Shown here: piece after piece, positions 36,990 through 45,030 of the stretch
Numbering within the stretch: position 1 is the stretch's first letter
Layout of the letters: the number at the start of each line of letters is the position of its first letter
Source of the DNA: Biostraticola tofi
GTDB lineage: Bacteria > Pseudomonadota > Gammaproteobacteria > Enterobacterales > Enterobacteriaceae
Assembly (NCBI RefSeq): GCF_004343195.1
Contig: NZ_SMCR01000002.1
Span: 1 to 64,000, forward strand
Length of the DNA stretch: 64,000 nt
Direction of reading: 5' to 3'
Translations under genes and position numbers: made by a program
Notes under the pieces: generated by a model
Told to the model about the DNA's origin: nothing
What the model saw: only the letters and a program-made list of their open reading frames with translations
Database searches by the model: none

Positions 36990-38168
36990 ATGAATCACAA
37001 ACAAACAGTCAGTTTTTTATCACGCTTGCCGATTACCCGGCCCGTCAGTAATGATCAAGAGCGCGTCTTTCTGTCGGTGCTTAACGGCCAGGTGAACACC
37101 CGGAGTCAGGCGACCAAAGGATTAGCTATCCGGTCAACCACCATATCCGACTGTGTGGCTGAACTACTGGCCGTCGGGCTGCTGACCGAAGAGGTAAGCG
37201 TCAGCGTTGGGCGAGGACGGCCATCGCTGACGCTTGCGGTCAAGGCCAACCGACTGGTCACCGTGGTTTTCCAGGTCATTAGCCAGTCTGTTCATATCTT
37301 TATCATTAATCTGTCCGCACAGATTATTGCCCATGACCAGCTCGAGGCTTCACCAGATTGCGATAATCGCATGCTGGAAAACATATTTCTTGAACTGTAC
37401 CAGCGGATTATCAAGCAGTTGCCCAATGAGGCTCAACTGGTTGGGATCGTGTTTTCCTTAGGCGGGGTATTCGACCGTTCTACTTACCGCTGGATCCATA
37501 CTTCCCGTTGGCCCAGGATGCATAATCTGGCTATCGGGAATATTTTTCCCCAGGAACAATACAATATCTCACTGTCGCGCACGCTGGATAATGAACTACT
37601 GATGCATTTGCTGCAGCGGGATGAAAGTACCTTGCTGCTCCATTGGGGATACGGTGTCGGGTTTGCATTCGGCCAGGCGGCGGATCGGATTGTCGCAGGC
37701 GGATACGCATTTGGCGAAATCGGACACTGGCATATCCCCGGCCAGCAGCAGGCTTGTCACTGCGGGCAGCAGGGATGCCTGGAGACCACCACTGCGCTAT
37801 GGTCTATCGGCCCCCGGGTGCTGGGCAATGATTTCAGGGCCGGGGATGATGAAGACCACCTCGCCAATCTGCTGGCGACCCGGGACCTGATGGACGATGC
37901 GCATATCCAGTTGGCATTGCGCCATATCACCAGCGCCGCCTCCAACGTTTGCCGCGTGTTTTTTCCCAGGCGACTGATTATATCCGGGCCGTTTGTAAAA
38001 AATCCCCGGCTGTGGCAAGCCTTTTGTGAGGGGTTTGAACAGCAGAACCGCTTTTTCGGCCAGTCGACGCATGAGTTAGCTGTCAGCCAGGTCAGCCGCG
38101 ATCTCGGCATTTATGGCGCGGCGATTCCGGTGCTGGAGCAGGGGCTGGCAGAACTGCTGCAGGATTGA
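36990..38168 (+). CDS. ROK-family transcriptional regulator (NagC-like)
   Basis: This is a 392-residue protein from the ATG at 36990; the upstream extension to 36849 has no ribosome site and no family likeness. Residues about 20-85 are a winged helix (RVFLSVLNGQVNTRSQATKG, then STTISDCVAELLAVGLL and GRGRPS). Then comes a ROK sugar-kinase-like fold with the zinc motif GHWHIPGQQQACHCGQQGCLE. The ATP-binding DIGGT block is not evident, so it is a repressor, not a kinase. It probably controls the preceding amino-sugar operon in response to a phosphorylated amino sugar. Confidence 0.85.
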   Translation: MNHKQTVSFLSRLPITRPVSNDQERVFLSVLNGQVNTRSQATKGLAIRSTTISDCVAELLAVGLLTEEVSVSVGRGRPSLTLAVKANRLVTVVFQVISQSVHIFIINLSAQIIAHDQLEASPDCDNRMLENIFLELYQRIIKQLPNEAQLVGIVFSLGGVFDRSTYRWIHTSRWPRMHNLAIGNIFPQEQYNISLSRTLDNELLMHLLQRDESTLLLHWGYGVGFAFGQAADRIVAGGYAFGEIGHWHIPGQQQACHCGQQGCLETTTALWSIGPRVLGNDFRAGDDEDHLANLLATRDLMDDAHIQLALRHITSAASNVCRVFFPRRLIISGPFVKNPRLWQAFCEGFEQQNRFFGQSTHELAVSQVSRDLGIYGAAIPVLEQGLAELLQD

Positions 38169-38528
38169 GGGGACCAGAGGATGGTGTGAGGAATTTCCTG
38201 ATAAAAGAATGCTAACTGAATCGGCTTATGCCTTTTGCTCCGGTATTGCTTATTTAAGCACCCGCTGTTGCGGTTTCAGATCCTACCCTAATTAAGATTA
38301 CCGGTATCCATAGTTTTTCATGAAAATGGAGTTAAAAAACAATTTGAATTTAAACAAGCCCTTTTGGAATACTAAGCTGGCTGCCCACTAAATGGAACAG
38401 TCGACAGGGCGTATCGGTCCTGTAGCCAAATGTTTCTGCGGGAAGCCTTGGTTTGGCTTTGAATGGTCTACTGTGGCGCCCGGTAAACCGTCTGCCGGTA
38501 TAAAGTAATGAAAGGGAGAACAGGAGAA

Positions 38529-39245
38529 ATGGTATTTGCCTTATTGATCTTTTTGCAGGTACTCGCCGGAGTGATTACTTCTGATGGACTTATCCGCTCC
38601 ACGCCTCACGGCAACCTGGTTATGGCTACCTTGAGACAGGCAGGAATCAACATTCTGCGCTGGCGAGCGTCAGCCGATTGCAAAAAAGAACTGCACCGAA
38701 TCAGCCTGTACTTCGGTTTTATGGCATTGGCGTTTGTCTTGATATTCTATTTTTTCGGTGTGCCGGGGGACAGCAATATATTCAGGAATATGCCTGGGAT
38801 TTTTTTGTGCATAGGGATTTCTTGCAGTATTTACCTGAAAGGGATTAGAGGGAACGTTAAAGAGATGGTGTCCTTTACTGCTTTGTTCGCAGTAACCCCC
38901 GTTCTCCTCTATCTAATCGAAAATAATACAGTTTATGGCATCGGTACGTATGCAGTACTTTCAAAAGCGGCAGCTGCCTTGTTAGGAATAAGTCATCTCG
39001 CTGATATCTGGATGGTGATTTTCCTGGTGATAGTCTCTGCTCTGGGTGGCTTTATCGCCTTTGTATTCGGTACATTGCTCCTTTGCACTATTCCATTGAT
39101 AATACTCTCTATTATATCGACCAGCTCATGCCTGTCGCGAAAGATATTGAAAATGGACCACAAACTTATTTTCTTTGTTTCCTGTATATACTCGGTGATA
39201 GTAAGCCCTATCCTTCTTGCCCTGGAATCAAAAGGCGTTATCTAG
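38529..39245 (+). CDS. Unknown integral membrane protein
   Basis: This is a 238-residue protein with about six strongly hydrophobic segments (MVFALLIFLQVLAGVI; FGFMALAFVLIFYFFG; IFLCIGISCSIYL; FTALFAVTPVLLYLI; IWMVIFLVIVSALGGFIAF; LIFFVSCIYSVIVSPILLA). The ATG at 38529 is favoured over 38508 because GGGAG lies ten bases upstream. No family is recognised. It stands alone, with 360 bp of featureless sequence before it. Base use is more AT-rich than the neighbours, which hints at transfer or a fast-evolving protein. Confidence 0.65.
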   Translation: MVFALLIFLQVLAGVITSDGLIRSTPHGNLVMATLRQAGINILRWRASADCKKELHRISLYFGFMALAFVLIFYFFGVPGDSNIFRNMPGIFLCIGISCSIYLKGIRGNVKEMVSFTALFAVTPVLLYLIENNTVYGIGTYAVLSKAAAALLGISHLADIWMVIFLVIVSALGGFIAFVFGTLLLCTIPLIILSIISTSSCLSRKILKMDHKLIFFVSCIYSVIVSPILLALESKGVI

Positions 39246-39282
39246 CGTAATGTAAATGAGGTCTGCTGAATTTTGCCGGCAA

Positions 39283-39301
39283 CTGCGGGACTGTCCCGCA
39301 G
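39283..39301. terminator. Hairpin between convergent genes
   Basis: A perfect 8-bp stem (CTGCGGGA with TCCCGCAG) and a 3-base loop, between the membrane-protein gene and the convergent RidA-like gene. The following bases (CGCTATTTC) have only a short T-run. Confidence 0.4.
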
Positions 39302-39360
39302 CGCTATTTCACTTGCAAACAGCACTGATGAAATCATCGACAATTCACATCAGCCTGTAC

Positions 39361-39768
39361 CTAGTCCGGCAGTCTGACCGTCAGTTCCATTTCGATTTTC
39401 AACTCTGGCGCTGCCAGCGACGCGACACCCACGCCGGTGATGCAGGGCTCGGCACCGTTAAACATCTCACGCAGGGGAGGGAACACCTGGCCCAGTGTTT
39501 CCGGGTTCAAATCGAGCATAAAGACCCTGGCAATGACAATATCCTGTGGGGTGGCGCCTAGGGCATTCAGTGCGGCCCGGGCGTGCGCCGTCACGATTCT
39601 GGTTTGCTCAACCAGGTCATCAGGTACCGGCTGGCCATCGGGCCGCCAGGCAACTTGACCCGAGATATAGGCCATGCGCCCTGGCTCGACGGTGGTTATC
39701 TGGGAGTAGCCCATCTTTGCGGCATCAGGTAATGATGGTGGGTTCATACGAACGAGGGATTGTGGCAT
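39361..39768 (-). CDS. RidA/YjgF-family protein
   Basis: This is a 135-residue protein from the ATG at 39768, preceded by AGGAAT. Family blocks are YSQITTVEPGRMAYISGQVAW, VEQTRIVTAHARAALNALGA, IVIARVFMLDLN and the final ELKIEMELTVRLP. The usual Arg near the C-terminus (in the family's KIEIEAIA block) is not in the normal position, so it may belong to a RidA subfamily without imine deaminase activity. It is transcribed divergently from a TetR-type gene that probably controls it. Confidence 0.82.
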   Translation of the reverse strand: MPQSLVRMNPPSLPDAAKMGYSQITTVEPGRMAYISGQVAWRPDGQPVPDDLVEQTRIVTAHARAALNALGATPQDIVIARVFMLDLNPETLGQVFPPLREMFNGAEPCITGVGVASLAAPELKIEMELTVRLPD

Positions 39769-39816
39769 AGTTATTCCTATAGCTGATGTGGATTGCATTA
39801 CTCTTGTTTCAAATAA

Positions 39817-39830
39817 CTATACATATGTAG
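39817..39830. promoter_or_regulatory. Palindrome, candidate operator of the TetR-type regulator
   Basis: TACATATGTA (39820-39829) is a perfect 10-bp palindrome inside the 70-bp gap between the divergent ridA-like and tetR-like genes, 10 bp before the regulator's ATG. The position suits autoregulation; it is not proved by sequence alone. Confidence 0.4.
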
Positions 39831-39838
39831 AGAAAATA

Positions 39839-40420
39839 ATGTCAACAGGTAAAAGTGATCGTCGGATGACCCTGCTTAACGGGGTTATCGAATTGCTGGC
39901 GACCCGAGGCCTTGCCGGCGTGACCCATCGCGCTGTCGATGTGGTGTCGGGTTTGCCGCAGGGTTCTACCTCTTATTACTTCCCAAAAAAGGCGCAGTTT
40001 CTGATTGCCGCATCAGAGCTACTGGCTGAATTTCTGGAAAAGGACTGCGAGGATCTGCAGGTCGGCTTTGCCGAAACGGCGGCGAAAAACGGCCTTGATG
40101 CGGCGGTAAATTATGTCGCGGATGAGCTGGTCACCTATACCGATGAATCGCGCAACCTGTTCCTTGCCCGAATGGAACTTACCCTTGCTGCCGCACGCAG
40201 CGATGAACTCCATGGCATCGGTGATAAACTGACCGCGGCCGCGCGCAGGCCGATAGCCTTCTTTCTTAAACTTATTTCGGACAGTGAAGAGGTGCCTATT
40301 GAGACCTGTGCCGGGTTGATTGATGGCATCACCTTGATGTACGCGACCGGCCAGGGACCTAAGCCGACGACAGATCAGGTGGCGGCGGTATTCCGTTCGA
40401 TCCTGCAAACCACGGACTAG
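39839..40420 (+). CDS. TetR-family transcriptional regulator
   Basis: This is a 193-residue protein from the ATG at 39839. Residues 10-55 are the DNA-binding domain (MTLLNGVIELLATRGLAGVT, then HRAVDVVSGLPQGSTSYYFPKKAQFL), with the typical Y-Y-F turn after the recognition helix. The C-terminal 130 residues are helical and ligand-specific. Divergent orientation to the ridA-like gene indicates local control. Confidence 0.85.
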   Translation: MSTGKSDRRMTLLNGVIELLATRGLAGVTHRAVDVVSGLPQGSTSYYFPKKAQFLIAASELLAEFLEKDCEDLQVGFAETAAKNGLDAAVNYVADELVTYTDESRNLFLARMELTLAAARSDELHGIGDKLTAAARRPIAFFLKLISDSEEVPIETCAGLIDGITLMYATGQGPKPTTDQVAAVFRSILQTTD

Positions 40421-40563
40421 CTTGCCTTGCCGGATTGATTGGCGTAGGCATTTTGATTTGCTTTTGCCGGTTTGGCGCTGGCTATAGCGTCAGGCCCACT
40501 ATTCTCCTGTTTCATGGCGCTCAATTTATCCTGTTTTTCTGGGAATAATCTTGATTCTGAAAA

Positions 40564-40582
40564 GATAATAAGTATAGTTCTC
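40564..40582. promoter_or_regulatory. Fur-like box
   Basis: GATAATAAGTATAGTTCTC agrees with the 19-bp Fur consensus at 13 of 19 positions and continues as ATTTCC. It lies about 330 bp before a lipoprotein/TonB-receptor pair of the iron-uptake type, which gives it weight. Confidence 0.45.
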
Positions 40583-40615
40583 ATTTCCTTTAGTATTTAA
40601 AAGGAGACTTCTGCT

Positions 40616-40744
40616 TTGCTGGCCAGCAGTCTTTCCAGCGTTCATCGTGCACGCGGTGAAATCACAGGGGGTAAGCTGGCTTTATACGGTGGCCCTGTCT
40701 TTGTTTGTGCCTGCCTGAAATGCCACCAGAATAATGAGGCTTAA
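40616..40744 (+). CDS. Possible 42-codon small protein
   Basis: A TTG at 40616 with AAGGAG ten bases ahead opens a short frame (HRARGEITGGKLALYGGPVF then CACLKCHQNNEA) ending in TAA at 40742. It sits right after the Fur-like box. The tail has two cysteines in CLKCH. No family is recognised. It may be chance. Confidence 0.2.
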   Translation: MLASSLSSVHRARGEITGGKLALYGGPVFVCACLKCHQNNEA

Positions 40745-40911
40745 CTGCTTGGGACAGTGTATTGCCGGCCAAGGCTCGGCTCGGTCCTAACGCGTGACGG
40801 CCGCTTAAGGTGTAGCCCTCAGCGCGGCAACCCGACAGAGTGATGCAGCGGAAAGGGGATTTGGCATCCGCCGTTGCTTAATGACGAATTTTAACGGAGA
40901 AGGAGTTTTCG

Positions 40912-42000
40912 ATGAGTAAAAAAATATCTGCGCTGGCGTTGCTGGTGACACTGGCGCTGAGCGGTTGCGCCGCCCATCAATCTGGCACCGCCAAACAGGC
41001 GCCAGCGGCTCAGCCTGCGGATACCGCCAAAACGCAGGCTGCCGATGTGCAGCAGCGTGAACTGGCTGAAGGCCTGTATGAAATGGCGCTAAGCCCTGCC
41101 ACTGGCGCGCTGTATGTCGCCAGCGCCCAATCGTTCAATTCGCAGGGTGGGGTAGTCTACAAGCTGGACTCGACGACATTGAAAACCCTAAGCCAGACCC
41201 ATACCGACCTGAAAAACTTCGGTGTTGCGTCTGATCCGCAAGGTAAGACCCTGTATATCACCAATTCTCTGGATGGCGGCGTCAGCGCCCTGGATACCGC
41301 GACCGGTAAAGTTACCGGCCGTCTGCTGTTCAAGGAGCGTAATGATAAGGGTTTCCCTTACGGAGCGCGTGAAATTCTCTGGCACCAAGGTTCCCTTTAC
41401 ATCGGCGGTGTAGCCGATCCGGGCGTTATCTGGGTAGTCGATGCCACCAGCCTGAAATTGAAAACTCGCATCAATAATGCCGGCAAGTGGGTAACAGGTC
41501 TGTTGTACTCGGAGCAGACTCAGCGGCTGTATGCGGCCAATGGCGGCGGCGAAATTCTGGTGATCAACCCGCGCAATAACCGCATTGAAACTCGCTGGAA
41601 ACCGTTGGGCAATAAAGAAGCCCTGCTGTTGAATCTGGCGGAAGATAAAGAAACCGGTCGCTTGTTTGTCACTGATAATTCAAAGGCCAAGACCACGCTG
41701 GTGCTGGATATTCATACCGGCAAGGTATTGAAGCAGCTTGAGATTGGCGATTCACTGGCGGTAAAATTCAATCCGACGCGCCACGAACTGTACATTACCC
41801 AGCGTGAGTCTGGAAAACTGCTGATTCTGAATGCCACGACCTATGAGGTTAAAAAGCAAATCAGTCTTTCCCCTCAGCCGAACAGCCTGCTGTTATCTGC
41901 TGATGGCCAGACGCTGTATGTGACCGTCAAGCAGCCGTTTAACAAAGATCATTCTACCAATGGACCGGATAACATTGTCCGTATTCCGTTAAACCAATAA
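40912..42000 (+). CDS. YncE-like beta-propeller lipoprotein
   Basis: This is a 362-residue protein with a lipoprotein signal (residues 1-19; lipobox LSGC) followed by an Ala/Gln-rich linker. From about residue 45 come repeated propeller blades (LYEMALSPATGALYVAS, GKTLYITNSLDGGVSALDTATGKV, LYAANGGGEILVINPRNNRIE, HELYITQRESGKLLILNAT, SADGQTLYVTVKQP). It resembles YncE, which in E. coli is next to the TonB receptor YncD. Here too a TonB receptor gene follows, 57 bp on, so the pair probably works together in envelope uptake. Confidence 0.82.
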   Translation: MSKKISALALLVTLALSGCAAHQSGTAKQAPAAQPADTAKTQAADVQQRELAEGLYEMALSPATGALYVASAQSFNSQGGVVYKLDSTTLKTLSQTHTDLKNFGVASDPQGKTLYITNSLDGGVSALDTATGKVTGRLLFKERNDKGFPYGAREILWHQGSLYIGGVADPGVIWVVDATSLKLKTRINNAGKWVTGLLYSEQTQRLYAANGGGEILVINPRNNRIETRWKPLGNKEALLLNLAEDKETGRLFVTDNSKAKTTLVLDIHTGKVLKQLEIGDSLAVKFNPTRHELYITQRESGKLLILNATTYEVKKQISLSPQPNSLLLSADGQTLYVTVKQPFNKDHSTNGPDNIVRIPLNQ

Positions 42001-42005
42001 ATTCC

Positions 42006-42021
42006 GGCCCGGCAACGGGCC
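42006..42021 (+). terminator. Small hairpin between lipoprotein and receptor genes
   Basis: A 6-bp stem (GGCCCG with CGGGCC) with a GCAA tetraloop directly after the stop codon. No T-run; it may tune expression of the receptor gene instead of ending transcription. Confidence 0.35.
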
Positions 42022-42057
42022 ATTGATCATTAACTCGTCCACTTGTTTGAGCTGACT

Positions 42058-44259
42058 ATGTATAACCTCAAGACTACACAAAGACCATTACGCAAGACTC
42101 TGTTGGCATTGGCTATTGGTGCCATCGCGCATTCGGCGCATGCCGCTGGCGCTGAAACAAAAAATCCAGCTCAGGAAGAGACAATGGTGGTGCAGGCCAC
42201 ACCGGGCAGTGAATTCACTCCCGGCGGCGATGCGTTGGTTCCGGCCTATCTGGATGGTCAGATTGCGCATGGTGGGCGCTTGGGCATGCTGGGCGAGCAG
42301 AAAGCGATGGACGTTCCTTTTAACGTTATCGGCTATACCTCAAAAATGGTCCAGGATCAGCAGGCCAAGACCATTGCCGATATCGTAAGGAATGATGCCG
42401 GCGTTCAGGCGGTGCAGGGTTTTGGTAACTATGCCGAAACTTACCGTATCCGTGGCTTTAAGCTGGATGGGGATGACATGACCATCGGCGGACTGGCCGG
42501 CGTACTGCCGCGCCAGGTGGTGGATACCGCGATGATCGACCGCGTAGAAATCTTCAAAGGCGCTAACTCACTGGTTAACGGCGCAGCGACCTCCGGTGTC
42601 GGCGGCATGATAAACCTTGAGCCGAAACATGCCCAGGATGCACCCAACACCACGCTTGGGCTGGATTATACCTCTTCATCCCAGGTCGGCGTGACCCTGG
42701 ATGCCGGCCGTCGGTTTGGTGATAACAACCAGTTCGGCGTACGTACCAACCTGGTGCACCGTGAAGGCGAAGCCGCCATAGATAACGATAAGCGCCGTAC
42801 TACCCTTGCCTCTATCGGCCTGGATTACCGCGGCGATAAACTGCGTACTTCACTGGATGCCGGTTATCAAAAGAAAACTTTCCATGGCGGTGCCATGGGC
42901 GTCAATATCAGCGGGGTGGATTTTATTCCTGACGTGCCCCATAACACCGATAACTATGGCCAGAAGTGGGGCTACAGCGATATTGAAAACGAGTTCGGCC
43001 TGGCCCGCGCCGAGTATGATCTGACCGACAACTGGACCGGCTATGCGGGTATCGGCGCACAGCACTCCCACGAAACCGGCATTTACAGCTCACCCAAGCT
43101 GATTGACCGCAGCGGTGATGCCACCATCGGCCGACTGGATACCAACCGTATCAGTGACGCGTTCAGCGGCATGGCCGGCGTACGCGGACAATTCAATACC
43201 GGCTTTGTCTCTCACAAAGTCAACGTCGGATACTCAGCGCTGACCAAGCGTGAAGATACGGCGTGGCGTATGACCACCGCCAGTCCAACCACCAATATTT
43301 ATGATAATCATGAGGTCGCTATCCCAGATGCTGATTATCCTGGTGGTAACTACCTGGATCCGCTGACCACCAGCCGTTCCCGTACCCAGGGCTGGTTATT
43401 GAGCGACACCCTGGGCGTGCTCGATGATCAGTTGCTGTTTACCGTGGCCGCCCGTCATCAGAAAGTGGTGGTGCGTAACTACAGTAATGCTACCGGCGCG
43501 GAAGATACCGAATCCCGTTATACCCAAAGCCGCTGGATGCCGACCTATGGCGTGGTGTACAAGCCCTGGACCGAAATCTCACTGTATGCCAACCACACTG
43601 AAGCCCTGCAGCCTGGCAGCGTAGCGCCCAAAAATTCCGCCAACTATGGCCAGACTACCGGTATCGCCCATTCCAAGCAGAATGAAGTGGGTGTAAAGGC
43701 TGACTTCGGCCGTATCGGCGGTACCCTGTCGCTGTTTGAAATCAAAAAGCCTTCTGCGGTGCAAAATACGGTTTCCGGCCGTTATGGACTGGATGGCGAG
43801 CAGCGTAACCGCGGCGTGGAACTGAATGTGTTTGGCGAGCCGGTGCTGGGCCTGCGTCTGAATGCCAGCACCACCTGGCTAGATCCTGAGCTGACCAAAA
43901 CCAAGGATGGCGCCAATGACGGCAATGATGCTATCGGCGTGTCCAGCTTTTATGCGGTACTCGGTGCGGAATACGATATCAAGGCGGTGGAAGGGCTGAC
44001 CGCCACGGCGAGACTGAACCACACCGGTTCACAATATGCCAATGCGGCCAATACTAAAAAGCTTGATAACTACACCACCCTGGATCTGGGCGCGCGATAC
44101 CGCATGCGGGTCAATCAGGCCCAGAACGAGATGGTCTGGCGTGTGGGGGTTGATAACGTGACCAACGAGGAATACTGGTCCGGCGTCGAAGATAACGGCA
44201 CCTATATTTTCCGCGGCGAACCACGCACCCTGAAAGTCTCGATGTCCTACGATTTCTAA
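42058..44259 (+). CDS. TonB-dependent siderophore receptor
   Basis: This is a 733-residue outer-membrane receptor. The ATG at 42058 gives a signal peptide of about 30 residues (LLALAIGAIAHSAHAAGA). The TonB box region is EETMVVQA. The plug domain (about 60-200) contains VQGFGNYAETYRIRGF and MIDRVEIFKGANSLVNG. The barrel ends with the usual VSMSYDF. The plug layout resembles ferrichrome/FcuA-type receptors. Together with the Fur-like box upstream, it most likely imports a ferric siderophore through TonB-ExbBD. No cognate ABC importer is nearby. Confidence 0.9.
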   Translation: MYNLKTTQRPLRKTLLALAIGAIAHSAHAAGAETKNPAQEETMVVQATPGSEFTPGGDALVPAYLDGQIAHGGRLGMLGEQKAMDVPFNVIGYTSKMVQDQQAKTIADIVRNDAGVQAVQGFGNYAETYRIRGFKLDGDDMTIGGLAGVLPRQVVDTAMIDRVEIFKGANSLVNGAATSGVGGMINLEPKHAQDAPNTTLGLDYTSSSQVGVTLDAGRRFGDNNQFGVRTNLVHREGEAAIDNDKRRTTLASIGLDYRGDKLRTSLDAGYQKKTFHGGAMGVNISGVDFIPDVPHNTDNYGQKWGYSDIENEFGLARAEYDLTDNWTGYAGIGAQHSHETGIYSSPKLIDRSGDATIGRLDTNRISDAFSGMAGVRGQFNTGFVSHKVNVGYSALTKREDTAWRMTTASPTTNIYDNHEVAIPDADYPGGNYLDPLTTSRSRTQGWLLSDTLGVLDDQLLFTVAARHQKVVVRNYSNATGAEDTESRYTQSRWMPTYGVVYKPWTEISLYANHTEALQPGSVAPKNSANYGQTTGIAHSKQNEVGVKADFGRIGGTLSLFEIKKPSAVQNTVSGRYGLDGEQRNRGVELNVFGEPVLGLRLNASTTWLDPELTKTKDGANDGNDAIGVSSFYAVLGAEYDIKAVEGLTATARLNHTGSQYANAANTKKLDNYTTLDLGARYRMRVNQAQNEMVWRVGVDNVTNEEYWSGVEDNGTYIFRGEPRTLKVSMSYDF

Positions 44260-44440
44260 GCGTGACCCGAAACTTGGCATGGCAGCGATAAGCGCGGTAA
44301 TACCAGGTTGGATGACGGGAAAGGATGCCCGTCGGCCAGCATCATTAATCGTAAAAGGAACTTTAAAAAGGAACTCTAAAAGGAGTTTTAAAAAGGAACA
44401 GGAAAGCTTGATACGAATCCAATCTCTTAATTTGATACCT

Positions 44441-44505
44441 GCCACGCCACGCCACGCCACGCCACGCCACGCCACGCCACGCCACGCCACGCCACGCCAC
44501 GCCAC
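44441..44505. repeat. Pentanucleotide tandem repeat, 13 units
   Basis: Thirteen identical units of GCCAC without a mismatch, between the TonB receptor stop (44259) and the PTS operon (44745). Five-base units shift frame when copies are gained or lost, but no convincing gene covers them; open frames across the repeat are artefacts. Uniformity suggests recent expansion. Confidence 0.95.
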
Positions 44506-44662
44506 ATTTTTACAATGGAATAATCGACTTGTCATTGTAGATTGTTACACACCACTATTTAGTTATTGTCATTCACGATAAAAAGCCTTTCCTATAAAAT
44601 CCTTATTTATCAGTCAATAAATCAAAACTTATTTAGCGTCAGCCCTTCATCTCCACTTATTG

Positions 44663-44690
44663 TGTGTAAAATTACACATTGATCACATTT
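44663..44690 (+). promoter_or_regulatory. Palindrome and CRP-like site before the PTS operon
   Basis: TGTGTAAAATTACACA (44663-44678) is a dyad with 7-bp arms. Overlapping it, 44669-44690 matches the 22-bp CRP consensus at 16 positions, with the right half TGATCACATTT complete. Position, about 55-80 bp before the first PTS gene, fits catabolite control plus a specific regulator. Confidence 0.5.
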
Positions 44691-44744
44691 CACCTCTTTT
44701 GAACATGCTGTAATCATCACACTTCTTCACCAGGGATAAATACC

Positions 44745-45026
44745 ATGAAACATATGATGATCTGCTGCGGTGCAGGTGTGGCGACCAGTACCGTAGCGCT
44801 GAAAAAAATCGAAGCCTTTCTGATAAGCGAAAATCTGCTGGACAAGGTTCGCATCTCCCAGGGCACGGTAGCGGAAGCCACCACCCGCAGCGACCTGGAC
44901 TTTATTGTTTCAACGTCACCCGTCAAAGTGCCTTTTCCAGTGATTAACGCACTGCCGCTGCTGACGGGTATGGGCACAGACAAAGTGTTCAATAGCGTTA
45001 AAGAGCTGATTCTCGCTGAGGGCTGA
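44745..45026 (+). CDS. PTS galactitol-type IIB component
   Basis: This is a 93-residue protein. The phosphorylated Cys lies in the N-terminal loop ICCGAGVATSTVA, typical of the GatB/SgcB type. It receives phosphate from IIA and passes it to the sugar bound by IIC. It is the first gene of a B-C-A operon, 4 bp before the IIC gene. Confidence 0.9.
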   Translation: MKHMMICCGAGVATSTVALKKIEAFLISENLLDKVRISQGTVAEATTRSDLDFIVSTSPVKVPFPVINALPLLTGMGTDKVFNSVKELILAEG

Positions 45027-45030
45027 GCCT

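Larger units (their letters stand above)
40421..40911. other. Intergenic region upstream of the propeller lipoprotein gene
   Basis: This 490-bp gap contains a Fur-like box (40564-40582) and a possible small reading frame (40616-40744). Otherwise I see no gene. The ribosome site AAGGAG for the lipoprotein gene lies just before 40912. Confidence 0.5.

Noticed and set aside
38169-38528. Small gene before the membrane protein
   Set aside because: Short frames have no ribosome site and no sensible composition; the region looks empty.
44029-44581. Open frames on both strands across the GCCAC repeat
   Set aside because: They consist of the repeat plus shadow of the receptor gene; low complexity and no start signal.
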